The notes beneath the pieces are model-generated. The model saw only the letters and a list, made by a program, of their open reading frames with translations, was not told the DNA's origin and made no database searches. A program made the position numbers and the translations under genes. Shown piece after piece: positions 1-8,248 of a DNA stretch of 23,479 nucleotides. Position 1 is the first letter of the stretch. Every line of letters begins with the position of its first letter. Source of the stretch: Commensalibacter sp963921845 (GTDB lineage: Bacteria > Pseudomonadota > Alphaproteobacteria > Acetobacterales > Acetobacteraceae); contig NZ_CAWUGZ010000103.1 of the NCBI RefSeq assembly GCF_963921845.1, positions 1 to 23,479 on the forward strand, read 5' to 3'.

Positions 1-267
1 GTGTAATAATATATGCTTTTAAGAAAATGCGTAAGTTTATTGTCTAACTTGATTTGATATCATTTGATTTAATAAAATGATTTTGTTCTTAAGTTTCTTT
101 ATAAAATTTGGAAAACAATTGCCTAGTGTTTTAAAAGGGTTGTGCTAAACATATTCTAAAAGACAAAATGAATTTATATGCTCTTTTTTCTATCAAGATC
201 ATCGAGTCAAATTTTTACAACATATCAAATATTTGGTTTTGGTTATTATGCTTAAATGGAAGTTAAC

Positions 268-717
268 ATGACTCATCTAATTATTTATCGAAATACAATA
301 TTTTGTATTGCAATGTTATTAAATTCATTATGGTTTGGATGTAATTTTTTTTATGTTTATGTTGTTCAACATTCTGTTAGTTTATTAAATCCAGTTCAAC
401 AAACATCTATTAAACTTCAATGTTTAAAAAAACTATTTTTAATTAATTGGGGATGCCTCTTACTTTTATTAATTATAGAAAGTTTATTGATACTTATGAA
501 AGGTTTTTCGACTTTAGTAGTTCAATATCTCTTAATCGGTGCTTTTACTATGATAGTGATTGCTTTGTTTATTTTATATAGAGCAGATTTCAAATTTTAT
601 ACAAATGCGAAGCGATCTATCCGACCAAAATCAGAATTATTTGATAAAATAAATACGTTATTAAAATTTATTGTGATTTTAAGTATTATTAATTGTGCTT
701 TATTGAATTTTGTTTAA
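268..717 (+). CDS. Small four-helix membrane protein, unknown function
   Basis: I do not recognise this family. The 149-residue product has four strongly hydrophobic stretches, at about residues 10-33, 56-77, 84-104 and 131-148, so it is probably an integral inner-membrane protein with short polar connections. The loop at about 105-130 is basic (KRSIRPK). I chose the ATG at 268 over the in-frame ATG at 256 because a GGAAG ribosome-binding sequence at 258-262 sits 5 bases before it; the upstream ATG would place that sequence inside the gene. No signal peptide, cysteine motif or catalytic pattern is visible. It stands alone, 169 bases before a helicase gene on the same strand. The hydrophobic coding pattern and good ribosome-binding site support a real gene. 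Confidence 0.65.
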   Translation: MTHLIIYRNTIFCIAMLLNSLWFGCNFFYVYVVQHSVSLLNPVQQTSIKLQCLKKLFLINWGCLLLLLIIESLLILMKGFSTLVVQYLLIGAFTMIVIALFILYRADFKFYTNAKRSIRPKSELFDKINTLLKFIVILSIINCALLNFV

Positions 718-886
718 ATAATACTTATCTTAAAACTTAATCTTAACAATATCATTGATTAATACAATCCAACTCAATATAATGAGTAATTGTTTATCAT
801 TTGTTGACGTTCATATTGTTCACGCATCAACAGCAATCAAACCAAATTGTCAATAGATTTTTAGTAAAACGAAAAAACAAATCAAT

Positions 887-2263
887 ATGCCCACCAGTTC
901 CAAAGAATTATCTACTGAAGTTTTAAATTTTTTTTCTGACTTAAGTTTATCCCAACCTATTTTGAATGCAATTCAATCCATGGGTTATGAAAAACCTACT
1001 GAAATTCAGGCACAAGCGATTCCTTTAATTCTTCAAAAAAAAGATGTAGTTGGTATTGCGCAGACTGGTACAGGTAAAACTGCGTCGTTTACTTTACCTA
1101 TTTTAGAAATTCTCTCTAAACAAAGAGGTCGCGCGAGGATGCCTAGGGCTTTAATCTTAGAGCCTACCCGTGAACTTGCTTTGCAAGTTTCTGAGAATTT
1201 GAAACTTTATGGACAAAATTTAAAGCTTTCTCATGCATTATTGGTGGGTGGTGAAAGCATGAACGATCAAAAAGATTTGCTTAATCGAAGTGTGGATATT
1301 GTCATTGCTACCCCTGGTCGATTGATGGACTTATTCGACAAAGGCGCTATTTTACTTAATCGCATTCAAATATTGGTTATTGATGAAGCAGATCGTATGT
1401 TAGACATGGGTTTTATTCCTGATGTTGAACGTATTGTTTCTTTTATTCCCAAACAGCGACAGACGCTTTTGCTTTCCGCAACTATGTCTAAAGAAATTAA
1501 AGCTATTACAACCTCATTTTTAAATGACCCAGTAGAAATTTTTATTTCTCCCCCTTCTTCTCTCGCTGAAACAATTGAGACTGAACTTATTATTGTATCT
1601 GAGCAACAAAAAAAAGACGTATTAATAAAAATTCTTAAAAAAGAAGAAGTTAAAAATGCTATTATTTTTTGTAATCGTAAAAAAGACGTGGATATTTTAA
1701 CACGTTCGTTAAAAAAGCACGGATTTTCATGTGGATCTCTCCATGGCGATCTTAGCCAGCAAATAAGAACCAACACATTGGAAGCATTTAAAAATAATAA
1801 AATTCAATATTTAATTTGTTCTGATATTGCAGCACGCGGTTTAGATATAGATAACTTGTCCCATGTTATAAATTACGATTTACCTCATCAAGCTGAGGAT
1901 TACGTTCATCGTATTGGCCGTACTGGGCGAGCAGGTCGCTTAGGATTTGCGTATAGTCTTGCAACGAAAGAAGAAAGTGAAATTGTTCAGTCCATCGAAG
2001 CTTTGACACAAAAGACTATGAAAAAGATTACTTTGGATGTGGCTGAGAATCAATCTAAGGAATCTGAGAAAAAAAATAAAACAGAACCTAACAAAAATTT
2101 AGAAAGAGCAACTGGAAAAAAAGATAAGGTTATACCAACTCCTTTGCCTGTACGCGTTCCTATTTCTCAACCGACAAGTAAAGAAAATGAAGAAGTAATT
2201 GGTTTCGGTCAGTTTGTTCCTGCATTTATGCTTTCACCTTTTCGCAAAAATACGACAATGTAA
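887..2263 (+). CDS. DEAD-box ATP-dependent RNA helicase, RhlE-like
   Basis: This is an ATP-dependent RNA helicase of superfamily 2, expected to remodel RNA structure in the cytoplasm (ribosome assembly, RNA decay or cold adaptation in relatives). The full motif set is present: Q motif (GYEKPTEIQ, residues 33-41), motif I AQTGTGKT (58-65), PTRELA (93-98), GG (121-122), TPGR (142-145), DEAD (166-169), SAT (197-199), and the C-terminal RecA motifs ARGLD and HRIGRTGR (341-348). After the core comes a charged, lysine- and glutamate-rich linker at about 380-430. The protein ends with GFGQFVPAFML, resembling the short GFGDHVPAF-type tail of some proteobacterial RhlE-like helicases. The 458-residue length is normal. 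No clear ribosome-binding site precedes the ATG. The exact paralogue cannot be fixed from sequence alone. Confidence 0.95.
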   Translation: MPTSSKELSTEVLNFFSDLSLSQPILNAIQSMGYEKPTEIQAQAIPLILQKKDVVGIAQTGTGKTASFTLPILEILSKQRGRARMPRALILEPTRELALQVSENLKLYGQNLKLSHALLVGGESMNDQKDLLNRSVDIVIATPGRLMDLFDKGAILLNRIQILVIDEADRMLDMGFIPDVERIVSFIPKQRQTLLLSATMSKEIKAITTSFLNDPVEIFISPPSSLAETIETELIIVSEQQKKDVLIKILKKEEVKNAIIFCNRKKDVDILTRSLKKHGFSCGSLHGDLSQQIRTNTLEAFKNNKIQYLICSDIAARGLDIDNLSHVINYDLPHQAEDYVHRIGRTGRAGRLGFAYSLATKEESEIVQSIEALTQKTMKKITLDVAENQSKESEKKNKTEPNKNLERATGKKDKVIPTPLPVRVPISQPTSKENEEVIGFGQFVPAFMLSPFRKNTTM

Positions 2264-2334
2264 AGAACAATAAGTTAGCGTTTTGTCTAATTAAAGTTGC
2301 TTAGAGTGATAAGGTAAATAAATTAAAAACTAAT

Positions 2335-2796
2335 CTAAAACATATTAAGGGTTAACCTCGCTTCATCACTCATACGAGAGATATCCCAAGGGGGATCCCA
2401 AACAATTTCGACTTCGACTTTTTTTACTCCTTCAATTGTTTCTAAAGCCTCTTTAACCATAAGGGGTAGCTCTTGGGCACTAGGGCAATTGGGGGCTGTT
2501 AATGTCATTTCAACATGAATACAGCCGTCATCATTTAAATCAATTGCGTAGATTAATCCTAATTCGTATATATTAACGGGGATTTCAGGATCATAAACGC
2601 TCGAGATAGCGTCAATAATAGCATTCTCGCTAATACGAACCGGCTTAGGCGTTTCCCCGAATTTCTCGTTTAAATCATCCGGTAACCAACGTTCAAAATC
2701 ATTTTCTTTATTATTTGAATCCTTTGTTGTGTACGAATCAGATGATTTTTCAAATTTGGCTAAAACTGATTGCTCTTTTTCGTCAAAAAAACTCAT
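2335..2796 (-). CDS. sufT: SUF-associated MIP18/DUF59 protein SufT
   Basis: SufT-type protein of the MIP18/PaaD (DUF59) family, which helps Fe-S cluster assembly or delivery; its precise role in bacteria is less settled than that of SufBCD. The DUF59 domain covers about residues 55-150 of 153, with DPEIPVNIYELGLIY (69-83), a conserved cysteine in TAPNC (C104), and VWDPPW (132-137). A polar N-terminal extension of about 50 residues precedes it. I place the start at the ATG at 2796. A longer reading frame opens with TTG at 2850, but its extra 18 residues (MLLSIVYII...) look like translated intergenic DNA. It is the last gene of the suf operon, 60 bases after sufS, and converges on the helicase gene. 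Family assignment is firm. Confidence 0.9.
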   Translation of the reverse strand: MSFFDEKEQSVLAKFEKSSDSYTTKDSNNKENDFERWLPDDLNEKFGETPKPVRISENAIIDAISSVYDPEIPVNIYELGLIYAIDLNDDGCIHVEMTLTAPNCPSAQELPLMVKEALETIEGVKKVEVEIVWDPPWDISRMSDEARLTLNMF

Positions 2797-2856
2797 AGTT
2801 TTGAATAACTCAACTTTAAGGAAAATTATATATACAATGGACAGAAGCAAGTACGA

Positions 2857-4089
2857 TCAAGCAAACATGTTTTTAATTTTATTTAATGCACCGATAAATC
2901 TGTCAATTTCTTCAAAGGTATTGTAAATTCCAAAACTTGCTCTGGCAACACTTGTTTGCTTTAGACGATGCATTAGAGGTTCTGCGCAATGAAAGCCTGC
3001 TCTAATAGCTATACCCTGTTGATCCAATAACGTAGCAATGTCAAACGCATGAATTTTTTCCATTGTAAATGATACCACACCCCCACGTTTGGCGGGATTA
3101 CCAATAGGTGTTATTTCTCTTATAGATGCGAGCTGATCAAGAGTATAGTTGAGTAAAGCTAGGTCGTGATGTTCTAAAGCTTCGTAACCTATAGAAGAGA
3201 CCCAGCGTATTGCTTCGCCCAGTCCTATAATTTCAAGTATAGGTTGAGTCCCTGCTTCAAATCGGGTCGGCGGTGATGCCCATGTTGATGCTTCAAAGGT
3301 TACTTTATCAATCATATCCCCTCCTCCCATGAAGGGGGGCATAGTTTGTAGTAATTCTGTCTTACCGTATAAAATACCAATACCAGTAGGCCCATATAAT
3401 TTATGACCTGTGAAGGTATAAAAATCAGCGTTTAGATCCTCAACATTTACTTTTTGATGAACAATTCCTTGGCTGCCGTCGATAAGTACTTTAGCATTGT
3501 TGTGATGTGCCAATTCAATAATTATCTTTAGGGGATTGATCGTACCAAGAACGTTGGACATATGGGTTATTGCAACTAAAGCAATTTTATGATCTTCCAA
3601 AATCTGCTGAAAAGATAAGAGATCAAGTTCGCCTTCATCGGTAATAGGTGCAATATAAAGTGGCACGCCCCAACGATCTCTTAGCATTTGCCAAGGAATG
3701 ATATTGGCATGGTGTTCCATTTCACTGATAAGTACACCATAACCTTTAGGAATTAAAGATCCGTAAGAATGAGCAACCAAATTAATTGCTTCGGTACTAT
3801 TTTTTGTGAAAATAATTTCCGATGCGCTTGATGCGTTAATAAATTGCGCGATTAACTTTCTAACTTGTTCATAATCATCGGTCATTTTCTCACTAATAGT
3901 ATAAATACCTCTGTGGACATTTGCATAGTGGGAACAAATTGTTTTCTTGATGGCTTCAATTACCTGAAGGGGTTTTTGAGCAGACGCTGCACTATCAAGA
4001 AAGACAAAAGGATTATTATTTATTGTTTGATTTAGAATAGGAAAATCGTTTCTTATTTTTTTTATATCTAATTTGGGTTGCAAAATCAT
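2857..4089 (-). CDS. sufS: Cysteine desulfurase SufS
   Basis: PLP-dependent class V aminotransferase-fold enzyme that takes sulfur from L-cysteine as an enzyme persulfide, releasing alanine, for cluster assembly on SufBCD. The PLP-binding lysine is K230 in TFTGHKLYGPTG, the cofactor-stacking histidine is probably H127 in EMEHHANI, and D204 lies in LIDGSQ. The active-site cysteine is C368 in RAGFHCAEPLM; in E. coli SufS the same motif reads RTGHHCA, so one histidine is phenylalanine here. The 410 residues match the SufS (group II desulfurase) size rather than the longer-tailed IscS. The start is supported by a GGAGGG sequence eight bases upstream inside the end of sufD, with only one base between the sufD stop and this ATG, suggesting coupled translation. 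Confidence 0.97.
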   Translation of the reverse strand: MILQPKLDIKKIRNDFPILNQTINNNPFVFLDSAASAQKPLQVIEAIKKTICSHYANVHRGIYTISEKMTDDYEQVRKLIAQFINASSASEIIFTKNSTEAINLVAHSYGSLIPKGYGVLISEMEHHANIIPWQMLRDRWGVPLYIAPITDEGELDLLSFQQILEDHKIALVAITHMSNVLGTINPLKIIIELAHHNNAKVLIDGSQGIVHQKVNVEDLNADFYTFTGHKLYGPTGIGILYGKTELLQTMPPFMGGGDMIDKVTFEASTWASPPTRFEAGTQPILEIIGLGEAIRWVSSIGYEALEHHDLALLNYTLDQLASIREITPIGNPAKRGGVVSFTMEKIHAFDIATLLDQQGIAIRAGFHCAEPLMHRLKQTSVARASFGIYNTFEEIDRFIGALNKIKNMFA

Positions 4090-4090
4090 A

Positions 4091-5365
4091 TTACAAGCCC
4101 TCCAAAATTTCAGTATTTAAATGTTTATTAAAAAATTCTTTTGCTAAGGGATCAGTTATATAATCAATAGCCTCGACCACAAAAGCATTGGTTAATATTT
4201 GCTTTGCTTGTGGATAAGGAATCCCTTTGGACATTAAGAAAAAAAGCTGTTCATCATCTAATGCGCCAACTGTTGCTCCGTGAGAGCATTTTACATCTTC
4301 AGCGTAAATTTCCAATTCTGGTTTCGTATATATTTCCGCTTGATCCGATAAAAGTAACGTTTGGTTTTGCTGTTCAGCATTTGTTTTTTGAGCCTGACGT
4401 TTAACACAAACTTTTCCTTGAAAAACACCTTTGCTGCGTTCTGATAAGATGTTTTTTACATTTTGAAATGATGTGCAATGCGGCGCTTCATGAATAAAGT
4501 GAGTTGTAATATCTGAGTGTTGATGGGTATTAAGAATTTGTATCGCTCTAAATAAGGTTTCACTCCATTCTCCTAAAAGCTTTACGTTAACTTCTTGTCT
4601 AGCAAATTTTGCCTCTTTAGTCATAAGAAATTGCTTATAACGTGCCTGTTCAGCAAGTTTGACGAAGAAATTCGAGCAAAGATAGCTGCTTGGAGAAGGG
4701 TTAATAAAATTATTGAATTCTAAGCAAGAATTTTTTTTAAGAAAAATTTGTCTTACAGGATTATTAAAATACGTTCCTTCTCCAATATTCAATTCTAATA
4801 TAGATAATGTAGAATTTTCCTCTAAAATCCACTGGAATCTTGGATGAAATGCAATAGGATTAGAGTCCAAGGGTTTACCTAGATTTAAAATAAGAATAGT
4901 TCCAGCTTGCGTATTTTTTTTTACCTTGAACTCAATTAGCGCGTCACTGCAGATTAAATTAACTTCATTAAGAAAATTAGCTTCATTATTTATGGAATCT
5001 GAGTATGGTTGAGCATCAAGATCTACCGTTAGTTTGGAACTATCAAGTAAAGTGGTTAAAGGTTTGACAATATGACCATTTACGCAAACTAATCGAGGAA
5101 GTGTTTCAAGATTATTTTCTTTTATTAAGGTGTACACCCAGTGTTCCAAATAGGTATAGTTGAATTGAGTATTATAAGTAAAATTGATTTGTTTTAACCA
5201 ACTTAGGTTAGAATATTTCCATGAATCGTCTTTAGAGGAAGGCAATTTGTTTTTTCGCAAAAATTCTGAGAGTTTATTCAAATTTTTTTTAAAATTTTTA
5301 CAAGATTTTTTTTGTATTGAGCTATTAGAATTTTGAGACTTATGGTCTGTCAACATATTAGGCAT
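4091..5365 (-). CDS. sufD: Fe-S scaffold complex subunit SufD
   Basis: SufD is the SufB paralogue in the SufBC2D scaffold complex that builds nascent Fe-S clusters in the cytoplasm. The 424-residue product is almost the length of E. coli SufD (423). The C-terminal core has EDVKCSHGATVGALDDEQLFF, placing C360 and H362 where E. coli SufD has C358 and H360, residues known to matter at the SufB-SufD interface. A lysine-rich, low-complexity N-terminus (about 1-50) follows the start. I chose the ATG at 5365, which overlaps the sufC stop in the string ATGCCTAA and has GGGAG about 8 bases before it. The open frame continues 41 codons further up inside sufC, but those residues are a shadow of sufC. 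An ATG three codons later is a possible alternative. Confidence 0.93.
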   Translation of the reverse strand: MPNMLTDHKSQNSNSSIQKKSCKNFKKNLNKLSEFLRKNKLPSSKDDSWKYSNLSWLKQINFTYNTQFNYTYLEHWVYTLIKENNLETLPRLVCVNGHIVKPLTTLLDSSKLTVDLDAQPYSDSINNEANFLNEVNLICSDALIEFKVKKNTQAGTILILNLGKPLDSNPIAFHPRFQWILEENSTLSILELNIGEGTYFNNPVRQIFLKKNSCLEFNNFINPSPSSYLCSNFFVKLAEQARYKQFLMTKEAKFARQEVNVKLLGEWSETLFRAIQILNTHQHSDITTHFIHEAPHCTSFQNVKNILSERSKGVFQGKVCVKRQAQKTNAEQQNQTLLLSDQAEIYTKPELEIYAEDVKCSHGATVGALDDEQLFFLMSKGIPYPQAKQILTNAFVVEAIDYITDPLAKEFFNKHLNTEILEGL

Positions 5366-6140
5366 CAAACTCTCCCAGAAGTCGGCTATATCCCTCTTTT
5401 TCAATACGCTTAGAAAGTTCAGGCCCACCAGAGTGTATAATACGACCTTTGGCAAGAACGTGTATGTAATCGGGTCGAATATAATCAAGTAATTTTTGAT
5501 GATGGGTTATAATTAATGATGAAAATTCCGTAGATTTTAAAGATTTTACACCTTCAGCCACCACTCGTAATGCGTCAATATCTAATCCACTATCTGTTTC
5601 ATCTAAAATAGCAAAAGAAGGGTGAAGTAAGCTCATCTGTAAAACTTCATTACGTTTTTTTTCACCGCCAGAAAATCCTACGTTGACGTTTCGTTTAAGC
5701 ATGTCCGAAGAAAACGAAAGTTTTTTGGCTGTTTCCTTTACAAGTTTAAGAAACTTTAAAGAATCTAACTCTTCTTGACCTCGGGCTTTTCTCACAGAAT
5801 TTACAGCGGTTTTTAAAAAATTAGCGTTGTTAACGCCTGGTAATTCTATAGGGGCTTGAAAAGCGAGAAATAAACCTGCTGCTGCTCGAGCATCGGGTGT
5901 AAGGGAAAGGAGATTTTGGCCTTTAAAAAGTACGGAACCTGCAGTGACTTTATAGTCTGGATGTCCAGACAAGACATAGGACAACGTAGATTTTCCAGAG
6001 CCATTGGGCCCCATAAGAACATGGGTTTCTCCTGAGGATATAGATAAGTTAATACCGTTTAAAATTGCTTTGCAATGTCCTTCAGGTGATTCATCTTTAA
6101 CAGAGACATGCAAATTTTTAATTTTGAGTATAGTTTTCAT
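5358..6140 (-). CDS. sufC: SUF ABC-type ATPase SufC
   Basis: Cytoplasmic ABC-family ATPase that binds SufB and SufD and drives the conformational change needed for cluster assembly; it is not a transporter component. Visible motifs are Walker A GPNGSGKST (44-52, K50), Q-loop FQAP (Q95), the ABC signature FSGGEKKRNE (156-165), Walker B with ILDETDSGLD (D180, E181) and the switch histidine in ITHH (213/214). The FSGGEKKRNE form of the signature and the ETDSGLD form of the D-loop are typical of SufC. The 260-residue length is normal (E. coli 248). The gene starts three bases after the sufB stop and its own stop overlaps the sufD start by eight bases, so the three scaffold genes are probably translated together. 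Assignment is very secure. Confidence 0.97.
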   Translation of the reverse strand: MKTILKIKNLHVSVKDESPEGHCKAILNGINLSISSGETHVLMGPNGSGKSTLSYVLSGHPDYKVTAGSVLFKGQNLLSLTPDARAAAGLFLAFQAPIELPGVNNANFLKTAVNSVRKARGQEELDSLKFLKLVKETAKKLSFSSDMLKRNVNVGFSGGEKKRNEVLQMSLLHPSFAILDETDSGLDIDALRVVAEGVKSLKSTEFSSLIITHHQKLLDYIRPDYIHVLAKGRIIHSGGPELSKRIEKEGYSRLLGEFDA

Positions 6141-6143
6141 CCG

Positions 6144-7631
6144 TTAACCCACGCTTCCTTCCAGACTAACTTGTAAAAGTTGTTGAGCCTCAACCGCAAA
6201 TTCCATAGGGAGCTCCTTAAGAACATCTTTACAAAATCCGTTAACAATTAAACCAATAGCATCTTCTTGAGATAACCCTCTTTGTTGGCAATAAAAGAGC
6301 TGTTCTTCTGAAATTTTGGAAGTTGTTGCTTCGTGTTCGATTTTCGTTGAACTGTTTTGGCTTTCGATATAAGGAATCGTATGTGCACCACAATGATTGC
6401 CTATTAGTAGGCTCTCACATTCTGTATAGTTTCGAGCATAATTGGCTTTAGGTAACATTTTTACCAAACCCCTATACGTACTATTTGAATGACCAGCGCT
6501 AATGGTTTTAGCAATAATTGTAGAACGGGAATTACGCCCAATATGTATCATTTTTGATCCCGTATCTGCCTGTTGATGTCCATTGGTTACAGCAACTGAA
6601 TAAAATTCACCAATTGAGTTTTCTCCCTGTAAAATACAGGAAGGGTATTTCCAAGTAATTGCAGAGCCTGTTTCAACTTGTGTCCATGAAATGCGGGAAT
6701 ATGCCCCACGACAGATGCCCCTTTTGGTAACAAAATTATAAATACCTCCTACTCCATTTTTATCGCCTGGATACCAATTCTGCACCGTAGAATATTTAAT
6801 GAACGCATTATCCATGGCAACCAATTCTACAACAGCTGCATGTAATTGATTTTCATCACGCTGAGGAGCCGTACACCCTTCCAAATAAGAGACAGTCGAT
6901 CGTTCTTCAGCGATGATAAGGGTTCGTTCAAATTGACCTGTGTTTCTGGTATTAATTCTAAAATAAGTGGATAATTCCATGGGGCATTTAACCCCTTTGG
7001 GTATGTACACAAAAGATCCATCCGTGAATACCGCTGAATTAAGAGCAGCAAAAAAGTTATCGCCTTGGGAGACAACACTACCCATATATTTTTGTATCAA
7101 TTCAGGATAAAGCAAAATTGCTTCAGAGATAGGACAGAAAATGACTCCTGCTGTAGCCAAAGTCTTACGAAAAGTCGTTGCAACCGAAACACTGTCGAAA
7201 ACAGCATCGACTGCAATATTGACATTTTCGGGAGTTGTTTCTTCTTCAACACCTGCAAGGATTGCTCTTTCTTTTAACGGTATACCTAATTTTTCATAAG
7301 TTCTTAAAAGCTCTGGATCAACTTCATCTAGAGATTTGGGTTTATTCTTTGATTTGGGAGCGGCATAATAATGTAAGTCTTGGTAATTTATACTAGGGTA
7401 ATTTAATTTTGCCCAATGTGGTTCTTCCATGGATAACCAAATTCTGTAGGCTTTCAACCTCCATTGAAGCATCCATTCCGGTTCTTTTTTCCGTAAAGAA
7501 ATTAATTTAATGGTTTCTTCATTGAGCCCTTTCGGCGCTATATCCATTTCTATATTCGTTTCGAAACCATATTTATAAGGCTTATTTGTAACCTGAGTAA
7601 TTAAAATATCGTCATGATTAGCTTTATTCAT
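6144..7631 (-). CDS. sufB: Fe-S scaffold complex subunit SufB
   Basis: SufB is the main scaffold subunit of SufBC2D, accepting persulfide sulfur and iron to build a cluster in the cytoplasm. The product has 495 residues, the same length as E. coli SufB, and the alignment is nearly gap-free by eye: C405 in NYTECESLLIG and E434 in KIEHEATTSK fall at the same positions as the functionally important C405 and E434 of the E. coli protein. The N-terminal EPEWMLQWRLKAYRIW and C-terminal QLFYCQQRG and NGFCKDV blocks are typical. It follows the regulator gene by 23 bases and lies three bases ahead of sufC. No strong ribosome-binding site precedes the ATG (only AAGAAA-like purines). Confidence 0.98.
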   Translation of the reverse strand: MNKANHDDILITQVTNKPYKYGFETNIEMDIAPKGLNEETIKLISLRKKEPEWMLQWRLKAYRIWLSMEEPHWAKLNYPSINYQDLHYYAAPKSKNKPKSLDEVDPELLRTYEKLGIPLKERAILAGVEEETTPENVNIAVDAVFDSVSVATTFRKTLATAGVIFCPISEAILLYPELIQKYMGSVVSQGDNFFAALNSAVFTDGSFVYIPKGVKCPMELSTYFRINTRNTGQFERTLIIAEERSTVSYLEGCTAPQRDENQLHAAVVELVAMDNAFIKYSTVQNWYPGDKNGVGGIYNFVTKRGICRGAYSRISWTQVETGSAITWKYPSCILQGENSIGEFYSVAVTNGHQQADTGSKMIHIGRNSRSTIIAKTISAGHSNSTYRGLVKMLPKANYARNYTECESLLIGNHCGAHTIPYIESQNSSTKIEHEATTSKISEEQLFYCQQRGLSQEDAIGLIVNGFCKDVLKELPMEFAVEAQQLLQVSLEGSVG

Positions 7632-7654
7632 TTTGTTTTCTGTTTCTTAATCTT

Positions 7655-8080
7655 TTATAGATTTTTATTGTTGGAAGATGTTTGAATGTTATTTTTCAAT
7701 TCCTCGAGTGTGATCGTTTCAAAAAAGTGCTTAATTTGATTATTAATTATGGACCAGTGACCTTGCAAATCACATTGAGAATAAATAATGCGACAACTTT
7801 CTGGATTACAATTAACTAAATCAATCGGTCCATCAATAGAGGTAACCACTTGGGCTAACGTTATTTCTTTCAATGAACTTTCTAAATGATACCCGCTTTT
7901 GGCTCCTCGACGGGATTTAACTAACGTAGAGCGTGTAAGTATTTTTAAAATCTTAGCAACGGTAGGTTCTGGAATGCCTGTTTCTACGGATAAAACGGTT
8001 GAAGACACGGTTTTACGATGACGATCTAAATGAATTAATAAAATAGTAGCATAGTCGGTTAATTTGGAAATCTTTAGCAT
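7655..8080 (-). CDS. Rrf2-family regulator of the SUF operon (SufR/IscR-like)
   Basis: Transcription regulator of the Rrf2 family, with an N-terminal winged helix-turn-helix (about residues 1-65, including TGIPEPTVAKILKIL as the likely recognition region) and three cysteines, C91, C96 and C103, in a C-X4-C-X6-C pattern placed like the cluster ligands of IscR (C92, C98, C104). It therefore probably binds an Fe-S cluster and adjusts suf expression to cluster demand. This group is often annotated as the SUF system Fe-S assembly regulator of gammaproteobacteria and differs from the cyanobacterial DeoR-type SufR, so I give no symbol. It is the first gene of the suf operon, and an IscR-type palindrome sits 66-81 bases before its start, which points to autoregulation. 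At 141 residues it is slightly shorter than IscR. Confidence 0.93.
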   Translation of the reverse strand: MLKISKLTDYATILLIHLDRHRKTVSSTVLSVETGIPEPTVAKILKILTRSTLVKSRRGAKSGYHLESSLKEITLAQVVTSIDGPIDLVNCNPESCRIIYSQCDLQGHWSIINNQIKHFFETITLEELKNNIQTSSNNKNL

Positions 8081-8140
8081 AAATAAGGTTCACTTTAACG
8101 TTTAATACGTTTTGGTTTTAGAAGCGGTTCTTACACATGT

Positions 8141-8161
8141 AATATAGGACTGTTTTAGTCC
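8141..8161 (-). promoter_or_regulatory. Putative Rrf2/IscR-type operator and -10 box of the suf operon
   Basis: On the minus strand the sequence reads GGACTAAAACAGTCC (8161 to 8147), an inverted repeat whose 13-base core GACTAAAACAGTC fits the core of the E. coli IscR type-1 consensus (GACTRWWWYAGTC) at every position; the outer flanks fit less well. Directly after it comes TATATT (8146-8141), a plausible -10 box with a poor -35 upstream, so the palindrome would lie in the promoter spacer. Binding of the regulator encoded next door would block transcription. The sequence match is seen; regulation is inferred. Confidence 0.7.
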
Positions 8162-8196
8162 AATAAAAGAGATTCGTATAGATTTTATTTAGAGAT

Positions 8197-8248
8197 AAGT
8201 GATGTTTTTTTAAAAGAATTTACTAATAATTTATAAAAAACACTACTT
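8197..8248. repeat. Imperfect inverted repeat at the end of the DUF445 gene
   Basis: Arms AAGTGATGTTTTTT (8197-8210) and AAAAAACACTACTT (8235-8248) pair at 12 of 14 positions around a 24-base AT-rich loop. The second arm overlaps the stop codon of the DUF445 gene, and the whole lies between that gene and the suf promoter. It could form a 3' hairpin that slows readthrough into the suf operon, but it is AT-rich and lacks a clean T tract directly after the stem, so it is not a classical terminator. Confidence 0.4.

Noticed and set aside
801..838. Possible hairpin TGTTGA...TCAACA and TTGACG -35 box before the helicase gene
   Set aside because: The stem is only six bases with a long loop, and no -10 box lies at the right distance.
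1366..1776. 136-codon minus-strand reading frame inside the helicase gene
   Set aside because: It is fully antisense to conserved helicase motifs (DEAD, SAT), has no recognisable domain and is a shadow of the real gene.
2797..2850. TTG start giving SufT an 18-residue N-terminal extension
   Set aside because: Hydrophobic extra residues come from intergenic DNA; the ATG at 2796 gives a normal SufT.
2729..2926. 65-codon plus-strand frame across the sufS-sufT junction
   Set aside because: Overlaps the ends of two well-supported genes on the opposite strand and has no recognisable content.
5366..5488. N-terminal extension of SufD by 41 residues
   Set aside because: It lies inside sufC in another frame, makes SufD longer than its family, and the ATG at 5365 has a fitting ribosome-binding site.
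6827..7277. Two short frames inside sufB (83 codons minus, 70 codons plus)
   Set aside because: Out of frame with the strongly conserved SufB sequence.
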